A DNA stretch of 64,000 nt from Vibrio sp. HI00D65 (GCF_001635455.1 NZ_LWEH01000005.1:124001-188000), one strand, 5' to 3'. Positions 35,163 through 43,599 are shown, counted from the stretch's first letter. Translations and numbers: made by a program. Notes: generated by a model not told the origin, from the sequence alone.

Positions 35163-36182
35163 ATGCTAAAATTTTCTGCGTGGCAAAAAGGTTTGATTTT
35201 TGTCCTAACTCTTGGCGCAATCGTTGCCATTTCGGTTGTTCAGATTATCTCCGTGGATTCTACAACAAAGACCGAAGCGACACTTTTTAATCTCTTACAA
35301 TTCTTCTTCTCACTATTTTTTGCTTGGTTTTTGTCATTATACTTTGGTGAGGCTCAGTTTGCGGCGTCTCAGAAAAAATTCGCTATTGGCGCATTTCGCC
35401 GTATAAAAGAGATTGAACGGACAATTAACCGTACTCAGAAATATGTCACTTACCTAGAGCGCGACGAAAATCCTATAACCAGAGCAAAAATCATTGCCGT
35501 TAACGGTGGTTTAGATGCTATGAAAGATACTGTAGCGTCATCAATTGCCGATTGGAGTGACATCATTGGTGATGAAATTGAAATCACTAGAGAACTAAAC
35601 AAATTAAAGAACTTGCGTTCTGCGGACGAAGAAGCTCACCAAAAGGTATCCAACGACAATATATCGACTGAAAACGAAGCTAAGATATCTGAACTAAAGA
35701 AAGCTTTGCCTGCGGAATTAGTGAGTGAGTTTGAAATAGATGAAGAAGATAGAGCTATAGCTGCGCTTGAGGCTCTTAATGACAACTTTCACGAAAATAA
35801 CAAGCTTTTACTGAGTGGTTTTTGGGAATCCGATGCCGGTTTTGCAAATAACTTATCCGATATATCTGTTGGACATCGAGTTTTCGTGGCGAAAGGTATT
35901 GCGGGTCAACGTACAGGTGCACTGATAGTCTTTAATGATAAAGATGAACAAGTAGCGGTTCTTACAAACGCATGCTATGTCCCTGGAGGTTCTTATGATG
36001 ACTTTGTGGACGCTATTGAGTTGTTTTATGATCGAACGTTGGTTCCAAAATGCTTTGGTGGTCAACCTCTGACAGCAATAGTAGAAAGTATCGAAGATTA
36101 CGACCATGTTTCAGAACGACATCACTTAACAATATCGATTGAACAGCAGCCTATGCACCCAAGCACTTACTCGTTTATCTAA
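35163..36182 (+). CDS. Two-span membrane protein with soluble C-terminal domain (prophage accessory, unknown)
   Basis: 339 residues. Two N-terminal membrane helices (about 9-30 and 42-63) are followed by a helical region (about 75-200, KKFAIGAFRRIKEIERTINR and several charged heptads) and a C-terminal domain (about 235-335) rich in beta-type segments (VGHRVFVAKGIAGQRTGALIVF). The order, membrane anchor then coiled coil then globular domain, is seen in many sensor or defence proteins, but no known domain can be named. It has its own promoter region and is followed by a strong terminator. Confidence 0.65.
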   Translation: MLKFSAWQKGLIFVLTLGAIVAISVVQIISVDSTTKTEATLFNLLQFFFSLFFAWFLSLYFGEAQFAASQKKFAIGAFRRIKEIERTINRTQKYVTYLERDENPITRAKIIAVNGGLDAMKDTVASSIADWSDIIGDEIEITRELNKLKNLRSADEEAHQKVSNDNISTENEAKISELKKALPAELVSEFEIDEEDRAIAALEALNDNFHENNKLLLSGFWESDAGFANNLSDISVGHRVFVAKGIAGQRTGALIVFNDKDEQVAVLTNACYVPGGSYDDFVDAIELFYDRTLVPKCFGGQPLTAIVESIEDYDHVSERHHLTISIEQQPMHPSTYSFI

Positions 36183-36221
36183 GTAAGCTCGCGAAAGCCT
36201 ACTTTATTCGCTACGATAGCA

Positions 36222-36258
36222 AAAAGCCGAACCCTCTCGATAAAGGTTCGGCTTCTTT
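36222..36258. terminator. Bidirectional terminator
   Basis: Perfect 10-bp stem AAGCCGAACC / GGTTCGGCTT (36224-36233, 36245-36254) with T-rich runs on both sides. It lies between the convergent accessory gene (+) and the DUF3653 gene (-). Confidence 0.85.
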
Positions 36259-36414
36259 CTCCTTGATATGACCAAAAAGGAGGACTGACTAATTCATGTT
36301 AAACAGGATGGAGCTTCGCGCCAGTCAAAGTAATCGTATCAGCAATTAGCCATCTTGTTTACTTGTGTGCTTTAGACTTTGAATAAGCATTGATAAAACC
36401 ATACTTTTCTAATC

Positions 36415-36768
36415 CTATTTCTTGATATTAGCTATCGCTCTAGCAAGGCCAAGTAAGTGTGTTGAAGTCTTAATCTCTAACTCAGATTGAATCCCCAATA
36501 GTGCAATCCCTGCTAATATTTGTTGTGGCCTTACTACTTGGCCTGTTGGCAGCTCCATCCTGTCGTATAACATTTTGAACTGCTCCCAATCTTCACTAAT
36601 GCTTAATTCTCGACCTTTCGCCATTCTCATAAGCCTTTTACACTCGGGAGGTATTGGTTTCCCCTCATCCCAACCTGTGACTGTTCTCACAGTTTTAAAA
36701 CACAGTTCAGCAACCTCTTCCTTGGTCATTTGGCACTCTAACTCTCGAAAAATGTAATTCTTACTCAT
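36415..36768 (-). CDS. DUF3653-type phage regulatory protein
   Basis: 117 residues from the ATG at 36766-36768 (frame open upstream to 36873). The sequence MTKEEVAELCFKTVRTVTGWDEGKPIPPECKRLMRM (about residues 13-48) is a helix-turn-helix-like segment, typical of small phage proteins grouped as DUF3653. In the integrated state its upstream DNA is chromosomal. In the reconstructed circular phage it would lie directly downstream of the repressor-like gene with an ATGAGTAA overlap, so it is probably the second gene of that operon. A regulatory role is inferred. Confidence 0.75.
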   Translation of the reverse strand: MSKNYIFRELECQMTKEEVAELCFKTVRTVTGWDEGKPIPPECKRLMRMAKGRELSISEDWEQFKMLYDRMELPTGQVVRPQQILAGIALLGIQSELEIKTSTHLLGLARAIANIKK

Positions 36769-36835
36769 TTCGCGATACTTCAATGATAAAACCTCTAAAT
36801 ACAAGAGGTTGCACTGATTCAAGGAGATATGCTCG

Positions 36836-36864
36836 ATTGAACATAAGCAGACATAATGCGAAGT
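36836..36864 (-). repeat. dif-like right prophage junction (attR)
   Basis: On the minus strand: XerC arm ACTTCGCATTA, 7-base centre TGTCTGC, XerD arm TTATGTTCAAT. The arms match the left site at 9/11 and 10/11 in the same orientation. The centre shares only TGT next to the XerC arm with the left site, the pattern expected for XerC-first integration of VGJ-type phages. Confidence 0.82.
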
Positions 36865-37673
36865 TATACACATTAAAATCTGAGAGCTTTACGAGTCTTA
36901 TCCCTGGCAGATTTTACCTACAGAACCACTAAACTTCTTCGTTTAAGCAATTTTTGGATCTTGCTACACGTTAGTTCAATATACTCACGCCATTTTCATT
37001 ACACCAGTTAAAAACTTTGATGCTCTAAACCCAGCGTCTGTCATAAATCACCTATAGCTCGTTACAGTCGCCCGCCAGACTATTACGTTGTTTAACTACG
37101 AAAAATAAATTCTCAACTGATTCTAAACACTGAATATTTTAAACGTTCAGCTCCTAACAGCTTACAAACGATGACTACGAGTCCTTTGTGTAGACTTTGT
37201 CAGTAATTCTGTTTTTCAGATTTCACACACGCGATCATGTTAACTACAAAGAAAATCTAGATGCTTGGATTTATGCGTTGTGGCTCTATGACACTTGAGA
37301 TTGATTGTTTCTAGCTTTACTGTTGATATTCCGAATACACTGTAATCCCCACATTTAATCTCGCTCTGTAGCAACCTGCGCTTGGTACTAGCTTTGAATT
37401 AGAACTACCGAAATTTTAAGTCCTTACAGTTAGCTATTACCATATCTTGTTTATCACTAGTGTAAGTTTGCCTCAAACAATTCAGGTGTTTGTTTAAGGT
37501 TATTTCCCCACGTTCAACTCGATTTACTCACTGCAGATATACACCCCACAAAGTGACAACGTAATGATATCAAATTCAAATTAAGAAACAGTTTGCTTTG
37601 CGGCCCGCTACTTAGCGAACTCATAAAGGCCTTAGATTGGCTATAAAGACAATAAACAAATCCACTTAAAATT

Positions 37674-37693
37674 AACTGTACATATATACAGTT
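37674..37693. promoter_or_regulatory. LexA (SOS) box-like sequence without an obvious target
   Basis: CTGTACATATATACAG fits the CTGT-N8-ACAG core with AT-rich centre, and the 20-base context matches the LexA consensus at 17 positions. No intact gene starts nearby; the 288-base relic begins about 240 bases to the right. Confidence 0.5.
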
Positions 37694-37887
37694 AAGTTTC
37701 AATCCCCGTAAAAACAGTACTCACTGAGTAAATTACATTCAAAATCAATGCCCTGCGTTCAATTTTAAACTTGATCTTGGTCTAATAGCGCAGTTTCCTG
37801 TATAAACGTCAATTCTAGAACAGTTTTAAGTATCGCAATTCCAACAATGCTCATACTCTAATTCTCCGATTGCGCCAACTCTAGGGC

Positions 37888-37898
37888 ACTGCGTATTA
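37888..37898 (+). repeat. XerC-arm-like 11-mer, inverted relative to dif
   Basis: ACTGCGTATTA is identical to the XerC arm of the left junction but lies on the plus strand. No XerD arm follows (AATCACGTGTA after a 6-base gap). Confidence 0.35.
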
Positions 37899-37927
37899 GG
37901 TTCGAATCACGTGTATGGATTAACATC

Positions 37928-38423
37928 ATGAGCGACAAAGCATTGCGTAAACACAACATATTTCTCTCGATTTTTTGCCTAGCATTCACCCTAGTGTCGC
38001 TACTCTCTTTTGATAATATTATGAACAAGAGCTACGTCATAGAACCAGACAAATACCTTACGCTGGTTAACACAGACCGCATCCATAATGGTGTAACAGT
38101 TGGCTCATTACACAGATTAAAAGATGGTGTAGAGTTACAGTGTGACTTTAAGCGTATCTACAGCAAGCCATTCCGTGAAGTTGAATCCGTGCTATCTAAA
38201 AAGGCAAAGGTTTAGATCTCTACACGTATGATTCGGTAACCATTAACATGGATTACGAAGGACAAGATAGCCCAAGGTTTCGTTTTTACATTCGTAACTG
38301 CAACCAGGACTACAGTGTTACAGGCGATGCAATGTCGAACAAGCTCAATCGCTTAGACTTTTCGCTACCAGGTGCGAGCCACATCGACTTAGACTACTTC
38401 AACGTCCGAAGACAAGTCTCCTA
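37928..38423 (+). pseudogene. Frameshifted relic of the N-terminus of a GGDEF-family membrane protein
   Basis: The first frame (37928-38215) has one membrane helix and the segment SYVIEPDKYLTLVNTDRIHNG. A +1-type shift near 38205-38212 (in AAAAAGGCAAAGG) restores a second frame, GLDLYTYDSVTINMDYEG, up to 38423. Joined, they resemble the periplasmic sensor portion that precedes GGDEF domains in several Vibrio diguanylate cyclases. The catalytic GGDEF domain is absent and the reading frame is broken, so this is a dead fragment. Confidence 0.65.
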
Positions 38424-39002
38424 ATCTAGTATCTCATTCGAGCGACCATGAATTAAATTCCTTCAAGCCAAAGCTACACACTTAAGTAAACCACTATCCA
38501 CCTCAATACAGACCGTACCCTCAGCTAATGCTTTCTGCTTCGCTTAAGTATGCGCCCCCTAGTCTAAGCAGCATTAGATACGCAGATCTGTCGTTGAGTA
38601 TCTTAGTATCGCTGCTCGCCACGAACATTCCCCAACTGAAACCACAAAACCATACTCACTGAAATTGAGCTCAACCAATTCGCTAATGATTGAAGTCACG
38701 GCGTCACGATCGTTAAAAATTCTCGGATATAAAATAACTTACGACTAGCGACACAAATACTGACACCCAAAAACCCGAATGTTTAACTTTCACCTTGCGC
38801 TGTAATTTAATTACAAAAAAGAGCGAAGTCACCCCAAACAGTAGATCATTCTGAGTTAAGTCATTGAATATAGGAAGATTAGTAGAATATAGAGCTGTGT
38901 ATTTTAGAACGGTATCACGGTTGTGAATGGCGGGACAATATATTGGCTTGCAAGCATTTCAGTTATAGTGCATTAAGGTGGTAAAAAAGAAGGGCTGACG
39001 CC
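38424..39002. other. Non-coding region between the relic and vxrE
   Basis: About 580 bases with no gene. Near its middle is a 12/13 matS match (38695-38707). At its right end is the terminator of vxrE. The rest shows no recognisable structure. Confidence 0.55.
38695..38707. other. Near-perfect matS motif
   Basis: GTCACGGCGTCAC differs from matS only at position 3. It lies between dif and the next perfect matS (50645). Confidence 0.5.
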
Positions 39003-39004
39003 CT
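38983..39004 (-). terminator. Rho-independent terminator of the vxr operon
   Basis: Short stem AGGGC-TGAC-GCCCT (38991-39004) followed on the minus strand by a T-run (38983-38988). It overlaps the stop codon of vxrE. Confidence 0.7.
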
Positions 39005-39155
39005 ACTCTTCTTTGTTACTCATTTCTTCACGAATTTGCTCAGCAACGATTTTGATAGCTTGTGCTGTGCTAATACCTTGGCTCATCATTTCTTGGATTC
39101 GTTCAACAGCTTTTTGTTGTTCTTCGTGAGAAAGGGTTGGTAAGTCGTTTAGCAT
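39003..39155 (-). CDS. vxrE: UPF0181 (YoaH) family protein, VxrE position
   Basis: 50 residues ([20 protein letters not shown], then a helical charged stretch ending in EEMSNKEE), a match to the YoaH/UPF0181 small-protein family of unknown function. It follows the VxrD-like gene and is the last gene of the operon. A perfect 11-bp inverted repeat (39156-39183) immediately upstream contains its AAGGAG ribosome binding site. The name follows the position of VxrE in V. cholerae as I recall it. Confidence 0.8.
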   Translation of the reverse strand: MLNDLPTLSHEEQQKAVERIQEMMSQGISTAQAIKIVAEQIREEMSNKEE

Positions 39156-39183
39156 GTTCTGCTCCTTTATTTAGGAGCAGAAC
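39156..39183 (-). promoter_or_regulatory. Hairpin burying the vxrE ribosome binding site
   Basis: GTTCTGCTCCT / AGGAGCAGAAC, a perfect 11-bp stem with 6-base loop that ends exactly at the start codon. The GGAG of the ribosome binding site is inside the stem. There is no T-run, so it is not a normal terminator. Confidence 0.7.
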
Positions 39184-39196
39184 TATATAAGGACTA

Positions 39197-40327
39197 TTAG
39201 TAACTAGCAAGGAAATTGATAGATGCACCCATTGCGTTTTCGTTTGTGTAGTTAGCACTTAGATCTAGCTGGAACAAATTAAGTGGCGACAAGCCAATAC
39301 CGGCTGTGATGGTTCCTTCTGAATTAGAGTACGCTAGGTTCTTGTAGTACCCTGCCCTCAGCTGCATTTGACGCAACAGATCAACTTCAGTACCGACACG
39401 AATCATCTGCTCGTTGTCTTCAAACGAAGTAAACTTTTCAGTCTCATTTAAATCGTAATCAACACTTAACGAGAAGTAGTCAGACACAATGCCAGCGCCA
39501 ACGGTATAAACTGGCTCTAATTTATACGCATACTTGCCGCCAACTGAGTATCCGGGAGCGATATCTTTTGTTGAGTCTTTTGTTTCGATGTCTCGAGAGA
39601 TCAAGTTAGTCGCTGCAAAACCAACTCTAAATGGGCCATAAAACCACAGTGCGCCTGCATCAACGTTAAACGTCGTGTCGCCATCGTCATTTTCTCGTAC
39701 ATCTGATAAGTCATAGTCGTTTAGCGACGCAACATAGTTGTACGTGTAGATGCGCTGTAATTTTGGTGAGATGCCAAATGATAAGTGCTGCCCCATAAAA
39801 GTTTGATATTTTGCTAAGGATATACCAACTTCAGCGACTCCAATTGAAACTGCTTCTACTGCCGAACGCTGTAAATTTTCCGCGTCATTTCCTGCGGTAT
39901 ACACTTCTGGTGTTACAAAACTTTCCGTATATGCTTTACCAAATATATTTGCAGCGACAAATTGATTTGGTAATGCGAAAGCTACGACACCACCTAAGTC
40001 AAAATTTGCTTGATTACCATCAAGTTTTTTCAACCCATCTGCAATATCTCTGCCTGATGCATCGAGTACAGCATCGATGTTCGATTTCATATCGTTAGGA
40101 TCGTTGTATTTACCACCAAAACTTGGGGTAATCATACCCATGTCATCGTTACGACGGTAAATAGCGACCAATGCAGGGTTATAGAATGGAGCAGTTAGGA
40201 AGTTTGCAGAAACAACACCAACACCACCCATCGCATCACCACGCGCTTCAATAGCGTAGTTTGCTGCGGAGATAGGAAGACTGGCGAAAGCAATGGACGC
40301 TGCGAGTAGTTTAGTAGTTTTTATCAT
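39197..40327 (-). CDS. vxrD: TraF-like outer-membrane beta-barrel protein (VxrD position)
   Basis: 376 residues with a signal peptide ending ISAANYA. The mature part has ARGDAMGGVGV near its start, alternating beta segments throughout and ends INFLASY, typical of the conjugal-transfer TraF_2/FadL-like barrel family. It lies between the DUF2861 gene and the UPF0181 gene in the order known for V. cholerae vxrABCDE. Its role within the Vxr response is not known. Confidence 0.82.
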   Translation of the reverse strand: MIKTTKLLAASIAFASLPISAANYAIEARGDAMGGVGVVSANFLTAPFYNPALVAIYRRNDDMGMITPSFGGKYNDPNDMKSNIDAVLDASGRDIADGLKKLDGNQANFDLGGVVAFALPNQFVAANIFGKAYTESFVTPEVYTAGNDAENLQRSAVEAVSIGVAEVGISLAKYQTFMGQHLSFGISPKLQRIYTYNYVASLNDYDLSDVRENDDGDTTFNVDAGALWFYGPFRVGFAATNLISRDIETKDSTKDIAPGYSVGGKYAYKLEPVYTVGAGIVSDYFSLSVDYDLNETEKFTSFEDNEQMIRVGTEVDLLRQMQLRAGYYKNLAYSNSEGTITAGIGLSPLNLFQLDLSANYTNENAMGASINFLASY

Positions 40328-40377
40328 GCCGTTTATCTTTGTTAGATCCCTTATAAAGTTAACGACACAATTTTAAA

Positions 40378-41265
40378 TTACTTTAACTCTTCTTCGCTAG
40401 AAATATCATAAGTTTTACTAATAGTTTGTGCTTGTTCTATCGCTATATCACCTTGCCAACGTGAATGAACCATAGAAACAACTAGAACATATCGGTCATT
40501 GGGCAAATCTTCGCTAGACAAGCTCATCGGATAATCGGACTCATAGCTCTTACCCCACACTTGTTCATACTGCTCGTCAATATAGTCGTATAAACCGACT
40601 TCTAACTTAGGTAACGGACAATATGGGTTAAGTAAGTCTTTCTTATCAATTCGCCATGTATCTTTAGATGCCCAGCGTACCTGCTGGCGCATCGAGACTT
40701 CACCCAAAACAATCCAAGTGCTCCAAGAGTTACCACCATCGCCTTTCACATTCAGGCGATATAAACCAGAATCCAACTGTGACGCTAGGTTATAACGCTT
40801 GCGGTACAAACTGACAGAGGCATTGTTGACCACTTCACTTTCTTTCATGAATTCACTATCGGAAGAGACAACCTTGTCTACCCATTTTTCGAAGGTGATA
40901 TCTTGAATGCTTTGCTCAGATTCGACATCAATTGAAACTCGGAATGTGTCTCGGCCAGGGCTTTGAATAATGTGCCTTTTGACGACAACTGAACTTATCC
41001 AGTCAGGCAAAGTTTTTTTTGTGAGGGTTTTACCACAATCTTTGTCCAACGCTTGGTCAAACAATTCATTGAGGTGATTTTCTCGAGATTGAGATGAATT
41101 GCTTTGCCAAACTTCCACTAAAGAATCAAACATCTGTGGTAAATCATTATCCAACAAATGTTTATGTACTTGAGTAAGAGCATCGCTGCTTTTAAACCAA
41201 TCTGCTGCGTGTGCGATGTTTACGACACTCGATAGCATTAATAGTGGAAGTAAGGCTTTTTTCAT
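40378..41265 (-). CDS. vxrC: DUF2861 periplasmic protein (VxrC position)
   Basis: 295 residues with a signal peptide (LPLLMLSSVVNIAHA) and a secreted mature region; two conserved Cys (about 77 and 216) may form a disulphide. It belongs to the DUF2861 family. Its ATG overlaps the vxrB stop codon by one base (TAATG), indicating translational coupling. It is thought to work in the cell-envelope response governed by VxrAB. Confidence 0.83.
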   Translation of the reverse strand: MKKALLPLLMLSSVVNIAHAADWFKSSDALTQVHKHLLDNDLPQMFDSLVEVWQSNSSQSRENHLNELFDQALDKDCGKTLTKKTLPDWISSVVVKRHIIQSPGRDTFRVSIDVESEQSIQDITFEKWVDKVVSSDSEFMKESEVVNNASVSLYRKRYNLASQLDSGLYRLNVKGDGGNSWSTWIVLGEVSMRQQVRWASKDTWRIDKKDLLNPYCPLPKLEVGLYDYIDEQYEQVWGKSYESDYPMSLSSEDLPNDRYVLVVSMVHSRWQGDIAIEQAQTISKTYDISSEEELK

Positions 41266-41924
41266 TACGCTTTCATCTTATAGCCAACGCCACGTAGCGT
41301 TTCGATCTCTAGACCCGGTAGCTTCTGTCTTAATTGCAGAACATGCGTATCTACGGTACGAGTTGTTGGGAAGTGGTTGTATCCCCATACGTGATCAAGT
41401 AATTCGTCACGTGTAAATACACGGCCTAGGTTACTTGCCAAGAACAACAACAGATCAAATTCCGTACGTGTTAGCGTCACTTCTTGCTCATTGAAAAACA
41501 CTTCACGCGTTGCCTTGTCGATAACAAGGTTTTGAGCGATAACTTTTGATGCGTCCTGCTCTTCAGCATCTGGCAGGCGAAGCTGCGCACGAATACGAGC
41601 AAACAGCTCAGCTTCTGCGAATGGCTTCGTTAAGTAATCGTTAGCTCCTGAATCTAGGCCAGCTACTTTGTCTTTTACTGTAACCAATGCTGTCAGCAAG
41701 ATTACAGGGATATCTTTCTTCTTTTTCCAGCCTGGAAGTGAATCTACTGAGTCACCATCAGGAAGTTGACGGTCTAGGATAACTAGGTCCGCTTGTTCCC
41801 AATAGCCTTCAACTTCAGAGATCAGTTCAGCATGTAAACATTCATACCCAGCTTGCTCTAGGCTAACTAATAGGCCATCAGCTAAATTCTTATCATCTTC
41901 AACGAGAAGCAATGTCTGTTTCAC
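41265..41924 (-). CDS. vxrB: OmpR-family response regulator VxrB
   Basis: 219 residues. Receiver domain (about 1-115) with acidic pocket VEDD, phosphoacceptor Asp in DLVILDRQLPDG and the switch Lys in YLTKPF. C-terminal winged helix (about 130-218) with TRTEFDLLLFLASNLGRVFTRDELLDHVW. It starts at GTG (41922-41924) with GGAG seven bases upstream and overlaps vxrA by 26 bases. In V. cholerae VxrB controls type VI secretion, biofilm and cell-wall repair genes. Confidence 0.92.
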   Translation of the reverse strand: MKQTLLLVEDDKNLADGLLVSLEQAGYECLHAELISEVEGYWEQADLVILDRQLPDGDSVDSLPGWKKKKDIPVILLTALVTVKDKVAGLDSGANDYLTKPFAEAELFARIRAQLRLPDAEEQDASKVIAQNLVIDKATREVFFNEQEVTLTRTEFDLLLFLASNLGRVFTRDELLDHVWGYNHFPTTRTVDTHVLQLRQKLPGLEIETLRGVGYKMKA

Positions 41925-43395
41925 AAGGTATCTCCAAAATAAATGTTGTCGGGGGGCCGATTAGCGTCATGTGACCGCCCATTTTTCCGACCATAGATTC
42001 TACTATCGTCAGACCTAAACCTAGTCCACTCTTACTAACGAATGGCTTTCTTAGTTGCCCCCAGTCTTTGCGGGACAAGTCTCCATTATCTATAACTTTG
42101 AATGTCAGCTTCTTGTCAGAAGTATTCAGTTCTAGTATCACTGGTGCGACACCGTATTTAACCGCGTTCCTGATCAGGTTATCGATACAGGTTCCTAACC
42201 AATATACGTTCACTTTTGCAGCAATATCTTGGTTGATGAGTAGTTCGATTCCAGGAGCGAAATCTTCTTCAACTTTGTACTCTAACCACTCTTGTACGCT
42301 TGGCACCCACTCTGTTGCAAGTGGTTGATTGTCCGACTGCAAGTAGTCTTTACTTGCCTCTGCTAACTGTCTTAAACGACGCGTGTCTTCACACAGTCGA
42401 CGGAATTCATCATATACCGATTCAGGTAAGTGTTCGAACTCCCGTCTAAACCCTTCAACGGTCAATGATAAGCTCGCAATCGGTGTTCTCAGTTCATGGG
42501 TTAAAATCTGAAGAACCAACATGCGACTCTTTAATTCCTGTTTCTTACTGTTCCAACGGTATATCGCCCAACCTAGCACAAGCATGATGTTAGCGATCAC
42601 CAAGATGAACATTGCGATCTGAAGCAGTTCAGAGTGATCTTCTATTTCCCAACACACGTTACCACGTTGGACGAAACAACTCTTACCTTCTGACGATAAA
42701 CTGAAAGACAACCCTGCTACTGTGGCGTTTTCATGCCAATCAGATTCTGTGTACAGATAGTATCTGTCACCACGTTTAATCCACATCTCGTCGAGCTCGA
42801 CAAACATGCTAGCACCAGCCAATAGCGCAGTAATAGCTTCGTTGTCCATTTGTTTCAAGCGAGACAGTAACTCATCATTTTCAGTATTCGGGCGCTCTTG
42901 AATATGCATGTAACGTTTCAAAGAGTCGAACTTTTCTGGGTACTTCTCAACATAACGCGCCGCATAAGAGCCTCCACCAGGGTGAATCAAACCACTACGA
43001 CTAAACCAACGATCCGACAATTTAGTGCCCTTACACATCGCTCGCGTAAACACTAAAGGTTCAGTGATCAATGGGCTTAACGGCAACTTACCGCTACAAG
43101 TTTTTGATAACTGGTATAGGCGCTGAATATCTTTAAGTGGGTACTCTGCGGTTTGCGGCAGCATTGAAGAAGGCGTGATTAGGCGAGTTGGATAATCAGC
43201 CTGAAGCAATCGAATGTCATAAGATTCGATTGCCGTTTCATGATCAAATAGTTTGGTGAAGTTATCGATACGCTCAGGCAAAGAATCAGCAAACGCGTTT
43301 ACTGATACTGATAACGTAGCGATAAGAAGAGTAAATGTTCTTTTGATGATCACAAACCAGCACAAATTCAAATAGAACAAACAAATATATACCAT
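41899..43395 (-). CDS. vxrA: Sensor histidine kinase VxrA (DUF3404 sensor)
   Basis: 498 residues. N-terminal secretion/anchor segment (about 15-37), a periplasmic sensor of DUF3404 type (about 40-260), a second membrane helix (LLQIAMFILVIANIMLVLGWAIY, about 260-282), an H-box ILTHELRTPIASL with the phosphoaccepting His (about residue 300), and ATPase boxes N (NLIRNAVKYG) and G (GLGLGLTIVESM). In V. cholerae the orthologue senses cell-wall damage. The start is uncertain: GTG at 43353 would remove 14 residues; neither start has a strong ribosome binding site. Confidence 0.9.
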   Translation of the reverse strand: MVYICLFYLNLCWFVIIKRTFTLLIATLSVSVNAFADSLPERIDNFTKLFDHETAIESYDIRLLQADYPTRLITPSSMLPQTAEYPLKDIQRLYQLSKTCSGKLPLSPLITEPLVFTRAMCKGTKLSDRWFSRSGLIHPGGGSYAARYVEKYPEKFDSLKRYMHIQERPNTENDELLSRLKQMDNEAITALLAGASMFVELDEMWIKRGDRYYLYTESDWHENATVAGLSFSLSSEGKSCFVQRGNVCWEIEDHSELLQIAMFILVIANIMLVLGWAIYRWNSKKQELKSRMLVLQILTHELRTPIASLSLTVEGFRREFEHLPESVYDEFRRLCEDTRRLRQLAEASKDYLQSDNQPLATEWVPSVQEWLEYKVEEDFAPGIELLINQDIAAKVNVYWLGTCIDNLIRNAVKYGVAPVILELNTSDKKLTFKVIDNGDLSRKDWGQLRKPFVSKSGLGLGLTIVESMVGKMGGHMTLIGPPTTFILEIPCETDIASR

Positions 43396-43599
43396 TCGCT
43401 TTCAAAGATAAATTTTAACCGCATGAAAAGCAGCGAGAATGACGGCTGACTGTCATTAAATTGACTTTAATACGCTCAAAGCGAGCGAATATGCTGGTTT
43501 AACGCATCGTAGCAAAACCATTTCGTCATCTCGATGGGGAAAATTAGTCTGCTCATATCCTATCTACATTCTAAGTATTTCCCCTCACTCAGTGGACAC

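Larger units (their letters stand above)
26280..36864 (+). mobile_element. dif-integrated filamentous prophage (inovirus)
   Basis: It is bounded by two direct dif-type repeats: 26280-26307 (28 bp, 6-bp centre) and 36836-36864 (29 bp, 7-bp centre). Gene order is that of CTX/VGJ-type vibriophages: repressor (-), Rep, DUF1293, small coat genes, major coat, terminator, pIII-like, pVI-like and Zot. Beyond Zot come about 4.3 kb of accessory genes and structured DNA. No phage integrase is present, consistent with use of host XerCD. Total length 10.6 kb is larger than the 6-8 kb usual for the group, because of the accessory part. No toxin gene of known type was seen. Confidence 0.9.
36865..37927. other. 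Non-coding decayed region right of the prophage
   Basis: About 1.06 kb without a credible gene; all frames are frequently stopped. It contains an orphan LexA-like box (37674-37693) and an 11-base copy of the phage XerC arm in opposite orientation (37888-37898). It looks like degenerating sequence next to the integration hot spot. Confidence 0.6.

Noticed and set aside
36769..36873. The 35-residue N-terminal extension of the DUF3653-type protein
   Set aside because: It reads across attR into chromosomal DNA, is cysteine-rich and not family-like, and an ATG with a better match lies at 36768.
37514..37702. A 62-codon minus-strand frame that begins in the LexA-like box
   Set aside because: No proper start codon context or ribosome binding site, unusual composition, and it lies in a zone full of stops.
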